Shown: piece by piece, positions 44,999-54,405 of the stretch
Layout: the number at the start of each line of letters is the position of its first letter
Numbering within the stretch: the stretch's first letter is position 1
NCBI GenBank assembly: GCA_041740995.1
Contig: JBGSKY010000299.1
Coordinates: 1-61,880, forward strand
DNA: 61,880 bases
From: JBGSKY01 sp041740995
Lineage (GTDB): Bacteria; Planctomycetota; Planctomycetia; Pirellulales; Pirellulaceae
Reading direction: 5' to 3'
Position numbers and translations under genes: made by a program
Notes under the pieces: model-generated
The model's database searches: none
What the model was told of the DNA's origin: nothing
The model's input: only the letters and a program-made list of their open reading frames with translations

Positions 44999-46333
44999 CT
45001 AGTTGAGATCCTGTTCCCCGTTAAGTTGGGATTCAATCTGGTCAGCCTGCCAAGCAATCGCGGCAATTGTACGGCTGATCTCCAACAAATCGAGCGTGTC
45101 AGTTAGCAGGTTAGTTTTCAAGACAAGCTGTTCACCGTTGCCTATCGTTCGTAATGCGAATGCACCGTGTACCACTTGGTCATTGCTCCTTAAGATTAGA
45201 GCGGCGCTGCTTGGGTTGATCGGGCCGCAAACCGAAGAGATTCTTAAGACACTGTAACCTTTTTCATCACTAAGCCCCTGCTCAACCATCACGCGTTGGC
45301 GACGCATCGGTCCAAGTGGAATATTTAAGGTTAATTTGTCGGACTCATCAGATTCAATGTTCCAACCTGATTCGCCAGCCAATCGTCGAGTTGCGACCAG
45401 TGGCTCGAGAACATAATCGGGTTTCGAATTTGCATTGGTTATCGCCGCAGCGGTTGACGACGGAGGTGCGGTTGTCGACGCCGGCAATCCCGCGGCTGGA
45501 ATTGCTGCCGCCTGCATTGCTTGCTGCACCAAATTTGGCAGCATCATTCCGACGCCAAAACCAATCCCCTGGCCTGCTCCACTGCTGTGTCCGGCGGCTT
45601 CGATGCCTTTTCCGGTCTGGTACATCATGAAGGATCTCAAGTCACCCAAGGCAGCCATGCTAGAACGAGAGTCGATCGCTTTTTGAACTTCTTCCGGTGG
45701 CGTGACCGAGCTTATTAGAACTTCGATTAGCTCAAGACCAAGTTTTTCAAAGCGATCAGAGATTTGCAATCGAGCAGCGATGCTTAAATCATCCATCCTG
45801 GCTGGCATGTCTAACAGTGGGATGTTTGCGCTGGCGAAAACCTCGGTCAAACCGGCAATGATCTGGTCCCGAAGATAATCGACAATTTCGGAGGTTGTCA
45901 TCTTGCCTTGAGAACCGACGACCGTGTTGAGCAACAGCGATGCATTTAGGACCCTATAGGAGAACTTGCCAAAAGCCCGCAAGCGTACGATTCCAAAGTC
46001 TTTGTCTCGTAATGTGATGGGTTGGCGAGTGCCCCACCGCTGATCCAAAAAAGTCTGTTTGCCGACGAAGTATACGGACGCTTGAAAAGGAGACTTTTCA
46101 AACGGGAGTGAGAGCAGCTTGCCGATGATCGGTAGATTCGCTGTGGTAAGTGTATGACGACCTGGACCAAAATCGTCCATCGCGCGCCCATCACGAAAGA
46201 AAACGGCGACCTGAGTTTGCTGGACAATCAGCTGAGCACCATATTGGATCGCCGCAGAACCGTGTTCCGGGACTCGCGCGACGATGGTTTGATTTGTTGG
46301 GTCGAAGAAATCAATAACTTCCAAGCGGAACAT
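44999..46333 (-). CDS. SPFH-domain (YdjI/virion-core-like) protein
   Basis: Member of the SPFH/band-7 superfamily related to B. subtilis YdjI. The SPFH domain covers about 20-260: PEHGSAAIQYGAQLIVQQTQ, AVFFRDGRAMDDFGPGRHTL, VEVLISSVTPPEEVQKAIDS-like stretch near 210. An alanine/proline-rich flexible linker with GQGIGFGVGMMLPN follows at about 255-300, then a soluble C-terminal domain of 130 residues. No membrane span. Family members associate with stress response and membrane organisation; YdjI-type proteins often pair with zinc-ribbon proteins, absent here. ATG ending at 46333, preceded on its strand by GGTGA. Confidence 0.85.
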   Translation of the reverse strand: MFRLEVIDFFDPTNQTIVARVPEHGSAAIQYGAQLIVQQTQVAVFFRDGRAMDDFGPGRHTLTTANLPIIGKLLSLPFEKSPFQASVYFVGKQTFLDQRWGTRQPITLRDKDFGIVRLRAFGKFSYRVLNASLLLNTVVGSQGKMTTSEIVDYLRDQIIAGLTEVFASANIPLLDMPARMDDLSIAARLQISDRFEKLGLELIEVLISSVTPPEEVQKAIDSRSSMAALGDLRSFMMYQTGKGIEAAGHSSGAGQGIGFGVGMMLPNLVQQAMQAAAIPAAGLPASTTAPPSSTAAAITNANSKPDYVLEPLVATRRLAGESGWNIESDESDKLTLNIPLGPMRRQRVMVEQGLSDEKGYSVLRISSVCGPINPSSAALILRSNDQVVHGAFALRTIGNGEQLVLKTNLLTDTLDLLEISRTIAAIAWQADQIESQLNGEQDLN

Positions 46334-46400
46334 GCAATCACCCTGCCGGATTCAAAAACAAATAAGTTGGTCTACAATACGTTGGCGGTCGAATTATAAC

Positions 46401-46439
46401 CGGAATATGGAGAGCGTGATTGAGCATTCAAATATTCCG
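46401..46439. promoter_or_regulatory. Inverted repeat CGGAATAT-N23-ATATTCCG in a divergent promoter region
   Basis: Perfect 8-bp arms separated by 23 bases (46401-46408 and 46432-46439), midway between the divergent SPFH gene and the alcohol dehydrogenase gene. The position suits an operator. No regulator gene is adjacent, so its user is unknown. Confidence 0.35.
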
Positions 46440-46601
46440 CTATTAGAGTTGAGCGTGGACTTCGGATTGAGATGCAACAATAAAATTGACTGGTTCAATA
46501 AGTCGATATAACTCATTGACTGACCACTTAGTGGCATTGTCCAAACCAGATTTGTAAATAGAGCAACGGCCAATAAGCTGACTCAGAAGGAATAAAACAA
46601 G

Positions 46602-47639
46602 ATGAAAGCAATGCTGTTGGGCGAATACAAGAAGTTGACGATTGTGGATATGCCTGAACCCGATTTCGGCTCGAATGATTTACTGGTTTCGGTTCAAGCC
46701 TGCGGAATTTGTGGCAGTGATATTCACGGTTATGATGGGTCCAGCGGTAGACGTATTCCGCCGTTGGTGATGGGTCACGAAGCGTCTGGTATCGTGTCCA
46801 AAGTTGGCCGCGACGTTAGCAAGTTTCGCGAGGGAGATCGAGTTACATTCGATTCGACAGTTTCTTGCGGCAATTGCTCGAATTGCCGTTCTGGCCGAGT
46901 CAATCTTTGTTTGAATCGACAGGTGTTAGGTGTTTCATGCGGCGAATATCGAAGGCACGGCGCGTTTGCGGAATATGTGGTAGTGCCGCAAAACATTGCA
47001 TATCATCTGCCTGACGAGTTGTCGTTTGAACATGCAGCGTTAATCGAGGCTGTTTCGATTGCGGTACATGCAACTAATCGGACGCCAAAACTTCTTGGCC
47101 AAAGAGCTGTGATTGTTGGTTCAGGCATGATTGGACTGCTTGTTATACAAGCGATTAAGCTTGCAGGCTTCGCAGAGATTATTGCAGTCGATCTGGACGA
47201 CGAAAAACTCGATAAAGCTTTGTCGCTCGGAGCAACACACGTTTTGAATGCCGCCAAGTGTGATGTTGAACAAGAGGTCATGAAGTTGACCAACGATCAG
47301 GGGAGCGACGTGGCCCTGGAAGTTGTTGGCGCGACTGCAACCATTCAGACGGCCATCAACTGCACGCGACGTGGAGGTGCAGTGACCCTAGTTGGAAATC
47401 TTGCGCCCAAGATCGAATTGCCTTTGCAAAGTGTTGTTACGCGAGAGTTGTCGCTTTTCGGATCTTGCGCCAGCAATGGAGAGATTCCAGAATGTATCCG
47501 TATGTTGAGTAGCGGTGCAATCGACGTTCGCCCGCTGATCACTGCAACCGCCAGTCTCGAAGATGGACCCGCATGGTTCGAGCGGCTTTACGGTGGTGAA
47601 AAAGGTGCGATGAAAGTAATTCTCGCGCCGAATCGATAG
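46602..47639 (+). CDS. Zinc-dependent medium-chain alcohol/polyol dehydrogenase
   Basis: NAD-dependent dehydrogenase of the sorbitol/threonine dehydrogenase group, 345 residues. Catalytic zinc region CGICGSDIHGYDG and GHEASG; structural zinc cysteines CGNCSNCRSGRVNLC; Rossmann loop VGSGMIGLL and acidic ribose contact VDLDDEK. AGAAGGAATAAAACAAG before the ATG at 46602 is a clear ribosome binding site. It precedes the disrupted sugar porter gene on the same strand, which suggests uptake and oxidation of a sugar or sugar alcohol. Exact substrate unknown. Confidence 0.92.
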   Translation: MKAMLLGEYKKLTIVDMPEPDFGSNDLLVSVQACGICGSDIHGYDGSSGRRIPPLVMGHEASGIVSKVGRDVSKFREGDRVTFDSTVSCGNCSNCRSGRVNLCLNRQVLGVSCGEYRRHGAFAEYVVVPQNIAYHLPDELSFEHAALIEAVSIAVHATNRTPKLLGQRAVIVGSGMIGLLVIQAIKLAGFAEIIAVDLDDEKLDKALSLGATHVLNAAKCDVEQEVMKLTNDQGSDVALEVVGATATIQTAINCTRRGGAVTLVGNLAPKIELPLQSVVTRELSLFGSCASNGEIPECIRMLSSGAIDVRPLITATASLEDGPAWFERLYGGEKGAMKVILAPNR

Positions 47640-47839
47640 CGAGCCAGCTCAGGCAATTAGATTTCATGTCGAGCCAACCACGCTTTGTGCGAGGCGTGCT
47701 GTGCGGCTGGCATTTCAATCTTCTCCGTCGGTTTCGTTCAGTCGCTCATCTACTCTGCGCAAGTCGAATCCGTTAAAACGAGACTACCTGTTTTCCTGAA
47801 GTACGTCTCGTTGTTTCTTTCGCTTGAAGCTGGTTTTGT

Positions 47840-49199
47840 ATGACAAATCGTCTTTTGCTCTGGTCGATTACCGCCGCATTAGCAGGCTTTCTATTCGGTT
47901 TCGATACGGTTGTCATATCTGGCGCAGAGAAGACCATTCAAAATCTCTGGTCGCTCAACGCCACTCAACATGGCCTCGCGATGAGTATGGCTCTCTGGGG
48001 CACCGTTGTAGGTTCGTTGATTGGCAGTTGGCCGACCGATCGATTTGGTCGTAAGCAAACATTAATTTGGATTGGCGTACTCTATTTGATTTCGGCTATT
48101 TGGTCTGGGCTAGCGACTGATGTCTATGCATTCATGATCGCTCGATTTGTTGGAGGCGTTGGCGTAGGCATATCCACCGTTGCTGCTCCTTTGTTTATTT
48201 CGGAAATTTCGCCGCCGTCTAAACGCGGGCGACTGGCAGGGATGTTTCAATTTAATATTGTTTTTGGAATCTTGCTCGCGTATGCCTCAAACGCGGCCTT
48301 AAGCGGAATTGGCGAAAACGCTTGGCGAAAACGCTTGGCGATGGATGCTGGGCGTCGAAGCGATACCCGCATTAATTTACACCGTGATGTGCATCTCTTT
48401 GCCAGAGAGTCCGCGATGGTTGATCACAAACCGAGGGCAGGAAAAAGGGGCAGCTGCTATTCTTCAGTTAGCAAATCCGGAACTCACAGAAGCTCAAGTG
48501 CAGTCGCTTGTTAGCGACATTCAAATTGCTTCTTCTAGATCGGTGCGAGGTCAAGCGTTTTGGACTTGGCGTTTGCGAGTCCCAATCGCATTGGCATTCT
48601 TTGTCGCCTTTTTTAACCAGCTTTCCGGTATCAATGCCATTCTCTATTTTGCACCTCGGATTTTCGAATTGGCGGGGCTTGAGCAACAAGCGGCGCTCCT
48701 TCAGTCAATCGGCATCGGTTTTGTGAACTTGATTTTCACATTTGTTGGCCTTTGGCTAATCGACCGTTTGGGCCGTCGAGCACTATTGCTGATCGGTTCA
48801 ATTGGTTACATCGTTTCATTAGGACTATGCGCTTGGGCTTTTAAGGTCGAGTGGTTTGGAATTGTTCCAACGTGCATTTTTGCATTCATCGCTGCTCATG
48901 CAATTGGTCAAGGTGCGGTGATCTGGGTATTGATATCGGAAATTTTTCCAAACAATCAACGTGCCGCTGGTCAATCCTTGGGAAGCTTCACTCACTGGAT
49001 TTTTGCTGCGTTGTTGACGTCATTCTTTCCGGCAATGGTAAGTGCTTTCGCTCCCGAGCAAGTCTTCCTGTTCTTCTGTTTAATGATGGTTCTGCAATTG
49101 GTTTGGGTGATCTTCTACGTCCCGGAAACAAAGGGCATACCGTTGGAAGAAATGCAGCGCAAGCTCGGCATCCTGGCAGATGACAAAGCCACAAGGTGA
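47840..49199 (+). pseudogene. Sugar porter (MFS) gene disrupted by a 13-bp tandem duplication
   Basis: Codes for a 12-span sugar:H+ symporter of the MFS sugar porter family. The first part (47840 to about 48340) holds AGFLFGFDTVVISGAEKTI and DRFGRKQT; the second, in the next frame (to 49199), holds PESPRWL, FNQLSGINAILYFAPRIF, DRLGRRALLL and PETKGIPLEE. The break is an exact repeat of GGCGAAAACGCTT (48311-48323 and 48324-48336). Removing one copy restores a single 448-codon frame reading GENAWRWMLGVEAIPA, the normal family sequence. No other damage is seen, so the event is recent, or the site switches, or the assembly is wrong. It follows a sugar-alcohol-type dehydrogenase gene. Confidence 0.9.
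48311..48340 (+). repeat. 13-bp exact tandem duplication inside the sugar porter gene
   Basis: Two adjacent copies of GGCGAAAACGCTT, plus the first four bases of a third. The net change of +13 bases shifts the frame. This is the sole lesion found in the gene. Confidence 0.9.
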
Positions 49200-49220
49200 G
49201 TTTGCGGCACAGACGAAGAT

Positions 49221-49766
49221 TTACGAAACTTGCTTGAGATCGACAATAACGTCGGAAAACCGTGTTGGAGAGATAGTGCCCCCGTGGAGACTCTCTTTAT
49301 ATCGACCATTTTTTGAAACAAGGATTGTTAGAGTTTGCTCAAAAGGATCGACAATCCAGTATTCAGGAACCTGGTGTTGCTCGTAGACCACGCGTTTTTT
49401 CACCCAGTCGATATCAATCGTCGATGGTGACAATATCTCGACAACCAAATCGGGAGATCCCATTATTTGGCTTGGCATAATCATCTGAGATCGCTCCTTG
49501 GCAATCACAGCGATGTCTGGTTGCACAATGTTGTGCAATCCCAATTGCACATCGATCGGGGCATTAAAGACTTGGCCACGACCGGCCAACTCGATCTGAG
49601 CATCAAGCTGAAATTGTATTCGACGCGATACTGTCTGATGATAGGTACTTGGAGTTGGCGTCACGAAATGTTTTCCGTCGACTATGTGATGGCGCTGACC
49701 ATCCTCGGGAATAAGGCAATAGTGTTGATAAGTCAATTTGACTGCGGCATTGCTTTGCGGAGTCAT
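49221..49766 (-). CDS. Uma2-family (DUF820) putative PD-(D/E)xK nuclease
   Basis: 181 residues of the Uma2 family, restriction-nuclease fold. The core is recognisable as QPDIAVIAKER, then PDLVVEILSPST with the paired acidic residue, KKRVVYEQHQVPEYWIVDP with the catalytic lysine. Family members are abundant in cyanobacteria and planctomycetes and their role is not established. ATG ending at 49766. Convergent with the disrupted sugar porter gene, 21 bases apart. No methyltransferase or antitoxin gene is beside it. Confidence 0.9.
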   Translation of the reverse strand: MTPQSNAAVKLTYQHYCLIPEDGQRHHIVDGKHFVTPTPSTYHQTVSRRIQFQLDAQIELAGRGQVFNAPIDVQLGLHNIVQPDIAVIAKERSQMIMPSQIMGSPDLVVEILSPSTIDIDWVKKRVVYEQHQVPEYWIVDPFEQTLTILVSKNGRYKESLHGGTISPTRFSDVIVDLKQVS

Positions 49767-49879
49767 GAAATTGCCACTAAAAAGATCGATAGAAGAATCT
49801 ACTGTCGAGTGTCAAATATACACGTTTGGCTTCGTATCGGCCAAGAGTTTCGTTGGCTCACTTTTCTGACTGCAATTGC

Positions 49880-51007
49880 TCAAGCCGCCTTGAACGAAAC
49901 ATTTTGACGGTCTCGCCGTTGAATGAGATCGCTTGCATGATTGGACAGCGTTGCATCAGCGACTTCAAATCCATGGCGAAAGAGAAGACTGAATTCATGA
50001 TGTGTCAATCGCCGTAACGTCGTCTCAAGGCGAGCAACCAAACGAACTTCTTCCTCGTTGAGTGAGGCTTTGTTTTCCGCTGGACGTCTTGGGTAAGCGG
50101 CTTTAGGCACGCGACCCATACGCAGGTAGACTCCGCTGCCAGGATTCTGTTTGAAGTATTCGATCAGCATTCTTGCACGCAGACTTCGGACTTGATCGGT
50201 TGCGACATCAACCAAACGCATTAAAGCTTTAAAGTATTCTGGGGCAAAGGGAGATTGTCGTGCTTCGTTGGCCAATGATCTTGAAGCATCACAGACAATC
50301 AAGAAGTCAGCGCCTTCACAGAGTCCCTCGCTTGGTTTGAAAAGCGATTCGACTCCGAGATTGTCGTAAACGCCGCCATCCCAAAGATGTATTCGGTGGA
50401 ATCTTGGTTTGATTGGCTGCCAACGATCAGTACAGTATTCACTCCAGCAATAGTCTTTTGTTCGCACGACCAACGGGCCGATTAATCCAGGCACCGCCGC
50501 CGAAGCAGCCAACGCATGCGATAGTTTGAAGTCGGGATCGGTCACGTATCTGGTCTGATAGTCGCCCATCAAATCTCGCTGGAACCTCCAGTTTTTGCCT
50601 GTCTGGTAACAGGTTGAATTGATTATCCAGCGGGGAGCGGATGGTAAGTCGGCTAGGTTGCCGGAGATTCGCCAATGCTTCTCCAAGGCATCGCCCAAAA
50701 TTGAAGCTCGTCCAGATGCTAAACGCCAGGGCAAGAGAATTGAATTCAATGCAAATGACCACTGCAGATTTCGCGTGGTCAAAAGCGAGAGAATTTTCGG
50801 CACGACGTCATGCAAATATTCGGCACTGCTTGGCCAGCGCTGTCCAGCAGCTGAAAAGACGAGCCCAGCGGCTAGACTGCCGCCAGATACGCTGGAAATC
50901 ATCGTCACATTTCCCAGTAAATCCTGCCTCGCAAGTCTGGCCAGCACGCCCAGTTGGAATACGGTCGCGCGGACCCCTCCGCCCGAAAAAGCGAGTGCAA
51001 TCTTCAT
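49880..51007 (-). CDS. Patatin-like phospholipase
   Basis: Serine acyl hydrolase, 375 residues. The oxyanion loop is FSGGGVRA (8-15), the nucleophile block is SSVSGGSLAAG near 40 (S-V-S-G-G; the first glycine of GxSxG is S), and the catalytic aspartate is in the DGGVYDNLG motif near 225. The C-terminal 110 residues carry a helical region without known signatures. No signal peptide, so cytoplasmic or membrane-peripheral. It is flanked by the Uma2 gene and ispD on the same strand, with gaps over 100 bases. Confidence 0.88.
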   Translation of the reverse strand: MKIALAFSGGGVRATVFQLGVLARLARQDLLGNVTMISSVSGGSLAAGLVFSAAGQRWPSSAEYLHDVVPKILSLLTTRNLQWSFALNSILLPWRLASGRASILGDALEKHWRISGNLADLPSAPRWIINSTCYQTGKNWRFQRDLMGDYQTRYVTDPDFKLSHALAASAAVPGLIGPLVVRTKDYCWSEYCTDRWQPIKPRFHRIHLWDGGVYDNLGVESLFKPSEGLCEGADFLIVCDASRSLANEARQSPFAPEYFKALMRLVDVATDQVRSLRARMLIEYFKQNPGSGVYLRMGRVPKAAYPRRPAENKASLNEEEVRLVARLETTLRRLTHHEFSLLFRHGFEVADATLSNHASDLIQRRDRQNVSFKAA

Positions 51008-51170
51008 GATAAAAGCTAGAAAGTTGACGGGTGAAACGATGGCTCCAACGGTACAAGAGAGTTTTGCCGGTAGACCAAATCAATCGATATCAAATCAGGC
51101 CGAAAATCGCTAGATGCATGTTGGTTCGATTCGAGACTGCCAGCTTCCCGGAACTATCTCAAGACGAAAG

Positions 51171-51905
51171 CTAGCTCAGAATTTTTGAGACGATGTCCCA
51201 GTCGGCTTGGGTCGTTACTTTAATGTTCGATGGTGAGTCTTCGCAAATTGTTACTGCATGACCTGCTGCTGAGATCAATTGCGCGTCGTCGGTAATGGTT
51301 TGCTGACTTTGAAGTGTCTGTAAAAATTCAGTTTTGTAGACTTCTGCCAACCAGTCACGCCGGAAGACTTGAGGCGTTGTGGCCTGATAAAGATTTTGAC
51401 GTGAAGGCGTGTCCATAACTTGAAACTTAGCATCCACTCGTTTGAGCGTGCCCCAAATCGGGACTCCCAAAATAGACGCGCCGGTTCGATCAGCGAAATC
51501 AATTACCCGTTGAATCGCTGATACTTTAATGCACGGTCGCGCCGCGTCATGAATTGCAACCAGCTTTGTGTTCTCGACAAGCCCCGCGTCAAGATCCTTG
51601 GTGAGCTCAGTCAGTGCGCTTTGGATGCTAGCCCATCGTTCAGCTCCACCAGCAACCAAACGAATCTTGTTGTGGAAAAGATAGCCGTCGAATTCCGCAG
51701 CAAACGAGTTCATTGCGTCAGATGCAATGACTAAATAGATTGGGCCAACTCGCTGGATCGATCGGAACACGTCGACGCTGTATTGCCAAAGTGGTTTACC
51801 GTGGAGCTTAAGAAAAACCTTGCTTTGTTTCGATTCGGTCGTTGTCGATTCCGAGAATCTTGTTGAACGACCAGCAGCCGCAATGATGGCCGTTGTGTCA
51901 GCCAT
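51171..51905 (-). CDS. ispD: 2-C-methyl-D-erythritol 4-phosphate cytidylyltransferase
   Basis: Third step of the MEP isoprenoid pathway: CTP plus methylerythritol phosphate gives CDP-ME. The nucleotide loop begins AIIAAAGRSTRFSES, with lysine and KVFLKLHGKPLW following; IHDAARP, ATTPQVFRRDWL, and SPSNIKVTTQADW are the family landmarks. 244 residues, with a slightly long loop after the first glycine motif. ATG ending at 51905, only 5 bases after the stop of the upstream DUF3352-like gene, so they are co-transcribed. ispF is not in the window. Confidence 0.95.
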   Translation of the reverse strand: MADTTAIIAAAGRSTRFSESTTTESKQSKVFLKLHGKPLWQYSVDVFRSIQRVGPIYLVIASDAMNSFAAEFDGYLFHNKIRLVAGGAERWASIQSALTELTKDLDAGLVENTKLVAIHDAARPCIKVSAIQRVIDFADRTGASILGVPIWGTLKRVDAKFQVMDTPSRQNLYQATTPQVFRRDWLAEVYKTEFLQTLQSQQTITDDAQLISAAGHAVTICEDSPSNIKVTTQADWDIVSKILS

Positions 51906-51910
51906 AATAG

Positions 51911-53668
51911 TTAGTTTCGTTTGAGGCTAAATGACGTGTAATGGATTCCACTGTCGTCTTCACTTATAAAACCACCAGCCGGTGCCAAGTGTTTTCGAAT
52001 GACGTCAAATGGCGGTAATTGATGGCGTTGAAGGGCGTTATTCAAAGCAGTGAAAAAGGGGTTGCGATCGGCGATCTCTGCCATTTGTTCTCGATTACGT
52101 GGATCAGCTGCCATGTCATAAAAAACACGGATCGCTTCTTCGGGGCGTGACATTGTTAGGCCGCAGATTTTCATGCCCGAAACCTGCTCGGAAATTCGTT
52201 GGCGAATGACTTTGTATTCCAACGAATTGAGCAGCAGAGAATCGGCCGCTTGATAAGCTGAAATCAGTTGTTCGAGTGCTTGCAGCGAGTCGGAAACCAG
52301 CAAGCGATCGTCGATCATACAGACCGCGGGGTCCGGCCGTCTTGGTCCCTCATTGCGCTGATCGGTGGATACATGCATGACCGAAAATCCTTGAATATCA
52401 ACGACCTTGGTGTTCTTGTTTTTCGAAGCCACATAATCAAAGAGTTTGGGCAGAGTTTCGTTCTCAAATTGTTTCGCATTTGAGAGCTTGAAAGCGATCA
52501 CGTTTGAACCAGAATTGACGCGAGCGGGTCGCAATTGAATCTGAATCACGCTGATCCGATCATCGAAGTGATCCAAAATGTCTTTTTGAAAATCAACTTT
52601 CAATTCGGCGGAGGCACGCTCGAGGACGTTCTGCTTAAACGCATCTTCGCCGTTAAAGGTATTGAACAGTTCTGCGACAGCGTTGATCGTTGATTGGGTG
52701 CGCCAGTTAATAGTCATGTATGAACTGACATCTTCAGGAACAAACGTTTCTGGATCGACAGTGCCCTCCTTAGGACGAACAACAGACAAAAATGCTCGGC
52801 GCGGCGACGCGATGAGTATGTGGAAATGAAATATTGAATCGAATCCCTCTGGAGCCAAAATAGCACTACCGCCAGCAGCCTTGATGCCATCGATTCCCAG
52901 TACTGGCAGCATGGCGCTAACAGCCATCGTTCCACCGTCGCGTTTGCTAAGGTCGTTGATAATCGCTAGTGGATCGACGTAGAACGAAACCTGTGGTCGC
53001 TCGCCACTGGTGCCGGCACTTCGCGACATAATGTCAAGAAATTTTGCGTTTTGAGCGAGAGGTTTATGACCGCTTGAGTTATCCGTCCAAACCTTCGCGA
53101 CATCCATTGCCACGCGTCGATTGTTAGCGATGAATAAGCAACCTTGATCGAAGAAGTAAGACCAATTTTCGGCTCGGTCCAAATCGGAGTTGTCACTAAA
53201 GACTTCGACAAAGGATACCATTTCGTGATGTTGGCCCTCGGAGGCGTTTGAGCCCCGCTGCCGAGCTTTGGCCAAGAGAATTTCTAACTCTGGCAACCGG
53301 TCGTTTGCTTCGACCAACACACAGACTGCTGGACGATCGTTCGTCGGAATAACTGCAACGGCGACTTCACCCTGCGGGATTTGCAAGACCTCTTCGATCG
53401 ACAGACCTACCGCATCTTGAAAACCTTTCGCGCCCTCAATCAGACCGCTGTAGATTTCACGAAAAAATGGGCTAATTTGTGGGTCGTCGAGCAATTTGCC
53501 AAATGAAGTCTCCGACCACTTCGACTTCAGCGTGTTCATGTTGTCGACACGAACGTAAGCGAGCGTCGAATCCGGGAAAAGTTGCGGACCTGTAGGACGC
53601 TCTGCAAACGCCAGATTGACGCCGAGAAAGACTGAACAACAGATGACAGTGGATAAGTATTTCAACAT
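51911..53668 (-). CDS. Exported DUF3352-like protein
   Basis: 585 residues, with a signal peptide (YLSTVICCSVFLGVNLAFA). The pattern GPQLFPDSTLAYVRVDN at the start, the repeated VAVAVIPTNDRPAVCVLVEA-type beta strands and the late LLVSDSLQALEQLISAYQ are typical of the DUF3352-like exported proteins common in planctomycetes. No membrane span other than the signal. Function unknown; a periplasmic place is likely. It is the upstream gene of a pair with ispD (5-base gap). Confidence 0.75.
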   Translation of the reverse strand: MLKYLSTVICCSVFLGVNLAFAERPTGPQLFPDSTLAYVRVDNMNTLKSKWSETSFGKLLDDPQISPFFREIYSGLIEGAKGFQDAVGLSIEEVLQIPQGEVAVAVIPTNDRPAVCVLVEANDRLPELEILLAKARQRGSNASEGQHHEMVSFVEVFSDNSDLDRAENWSYFFDQGCLFIANNRRVAMDVAKVWTDNSSGHKPLAQNAKFLDIMSRSAGTSGERPQVSFYVDPLAIINDLSKRDGGTMAVSAMLPVLGIDGIKAAGGSAILAPEGFDSIFHFHILIASPRRAFLSVVRPKEGTVDPETFVPEDVSSYMTINWRTQSTINAVAELFNTFNGEDAFKQNVLERASAELKVDFQKDILDHFDDRISVIQIQLRPARVNSGSNVIAFKLSNAKQFENETLPKLFDYVASKNKNTKVVDIQGFSVMHVSTDQRNEGPRRPDPAVCMIDDRLLVSDSLQALEQLISAYQAADSLLLNSLEYKVIRQRISEQVSGMKICGLTMSRPEEAIRVFYDMAADPRNREQMAEIADRNPFFTALNNALQRHQLPPFDVIRKHLAPAGGFISEDDSGIHYTSFSLKRN

Positions 53669-53949
53669 TCAATTTGCCTTAGATTGTAGAACGCAGTCTC
53701 AGTCTCGCATTGCATTCTAATCATCACATGCGAAGCCGACTATCAATCCGAGCGAAGGTAGTTTGTCGATTGTAGTGATTAGCGTCAATTTTTTGGTTAC
53801 GCAGCACTCTCAAGGTCGCCAACAATTTTCCCAGTTGAACTTCCCAAACAGTCGATGAACTCTGAACCGATCGAGCAAGTTCTTTATCCCAATCGCTCGC
53901 TCGAAATTAAAGTATTCGTCTGCAAAGCAAAAATCTTGCGAGGAAAACC

Positions 53950-54405
53950 ATGAGCGCCGAAGCTTTTTTAAGGCTCGATATTGAAGCCAGTTCGCCTGCT
54001 CGACTTCGATTGCTTTTAATTCAAAAAGCTGTCGGTTTATCGCATTTGGTTCTGCATCTTTGGGAGGAAGGCGATTATCAAAAAGCGGATCAATGGATTC
54101 TCAGAATCCGGGATATTTTGAGCGAATTGCTGGAAGGCGTAACCGACAAGCAAAACTCGGCGGCTGGTCCGATTAGCGATTTGTATGTATATCTCATTCA
54201 GTTGCTCGATCAGTCGGCTGCTGGACGAGTCGAAGAGGGGCTCAAGTCGTTGAGCGAAGTGTTGGAAATCGACATGGAAACTTGGTCTTTATTCGTCCGC
54301 CAAGAGAATATCTCGGCCGCTCCAAATTCCCCTGCATTCAGTGCCCATGGCTCAAGCGATTTCGATTCAATTTCCAGCAGCATAGAACTTGATTTGCAAA
54401 TGTAG
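53950..54405 (+). CDS. fliS: Flagellar export chaperone FliS
   Basis: FliS binds flagellin in the cytoplasm and keeps it unpolymerised before export. The helical pattern fits over about 15-115: LLLIQKAVGLSHLVLHLWEE, GDYQKADQWILRIRDILSEL, SDLYVYLIQLLDQSAAGRVE and VLEIDMETWSLF. The last 35 residues are serine-rich and dispensable-looking. 151 residues, slightly longer than usual. CGAGGAAAACC before the ATG at 53950 is a good ribosome binding site. It stands alone, without fliD or flagellin genes, which normally adjoin it; flagellar genes in planctomycetes are often scattered. Confidence 0.85.
   Translation: MSAEAFLRLDIEASSPARLRLLLIQKAVGLSHLVLHLWEEGDYQKADQWILRIRDILSELLEGVTDKQNSAAGPISDLYVYLIQLLDQSAAGRVEEGLKSLSEVLEIDMETWSLFVRQENISAAPNSPAFSAHGSSDFDSISSSIELDLQM

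Noticed and set aside
44819..45106. 95-codon plus-strand frame starting at TTG
   Set aside because: Runs antisense into the SPFH gene, has no ribosome binding site and lies over the likely mfn-operon promoter.
53870..53949. Sigma-28-type promoter before fliS (TAAAGT present)
   Set aside because: No GCCGATAA-like -10 at the right spacing.
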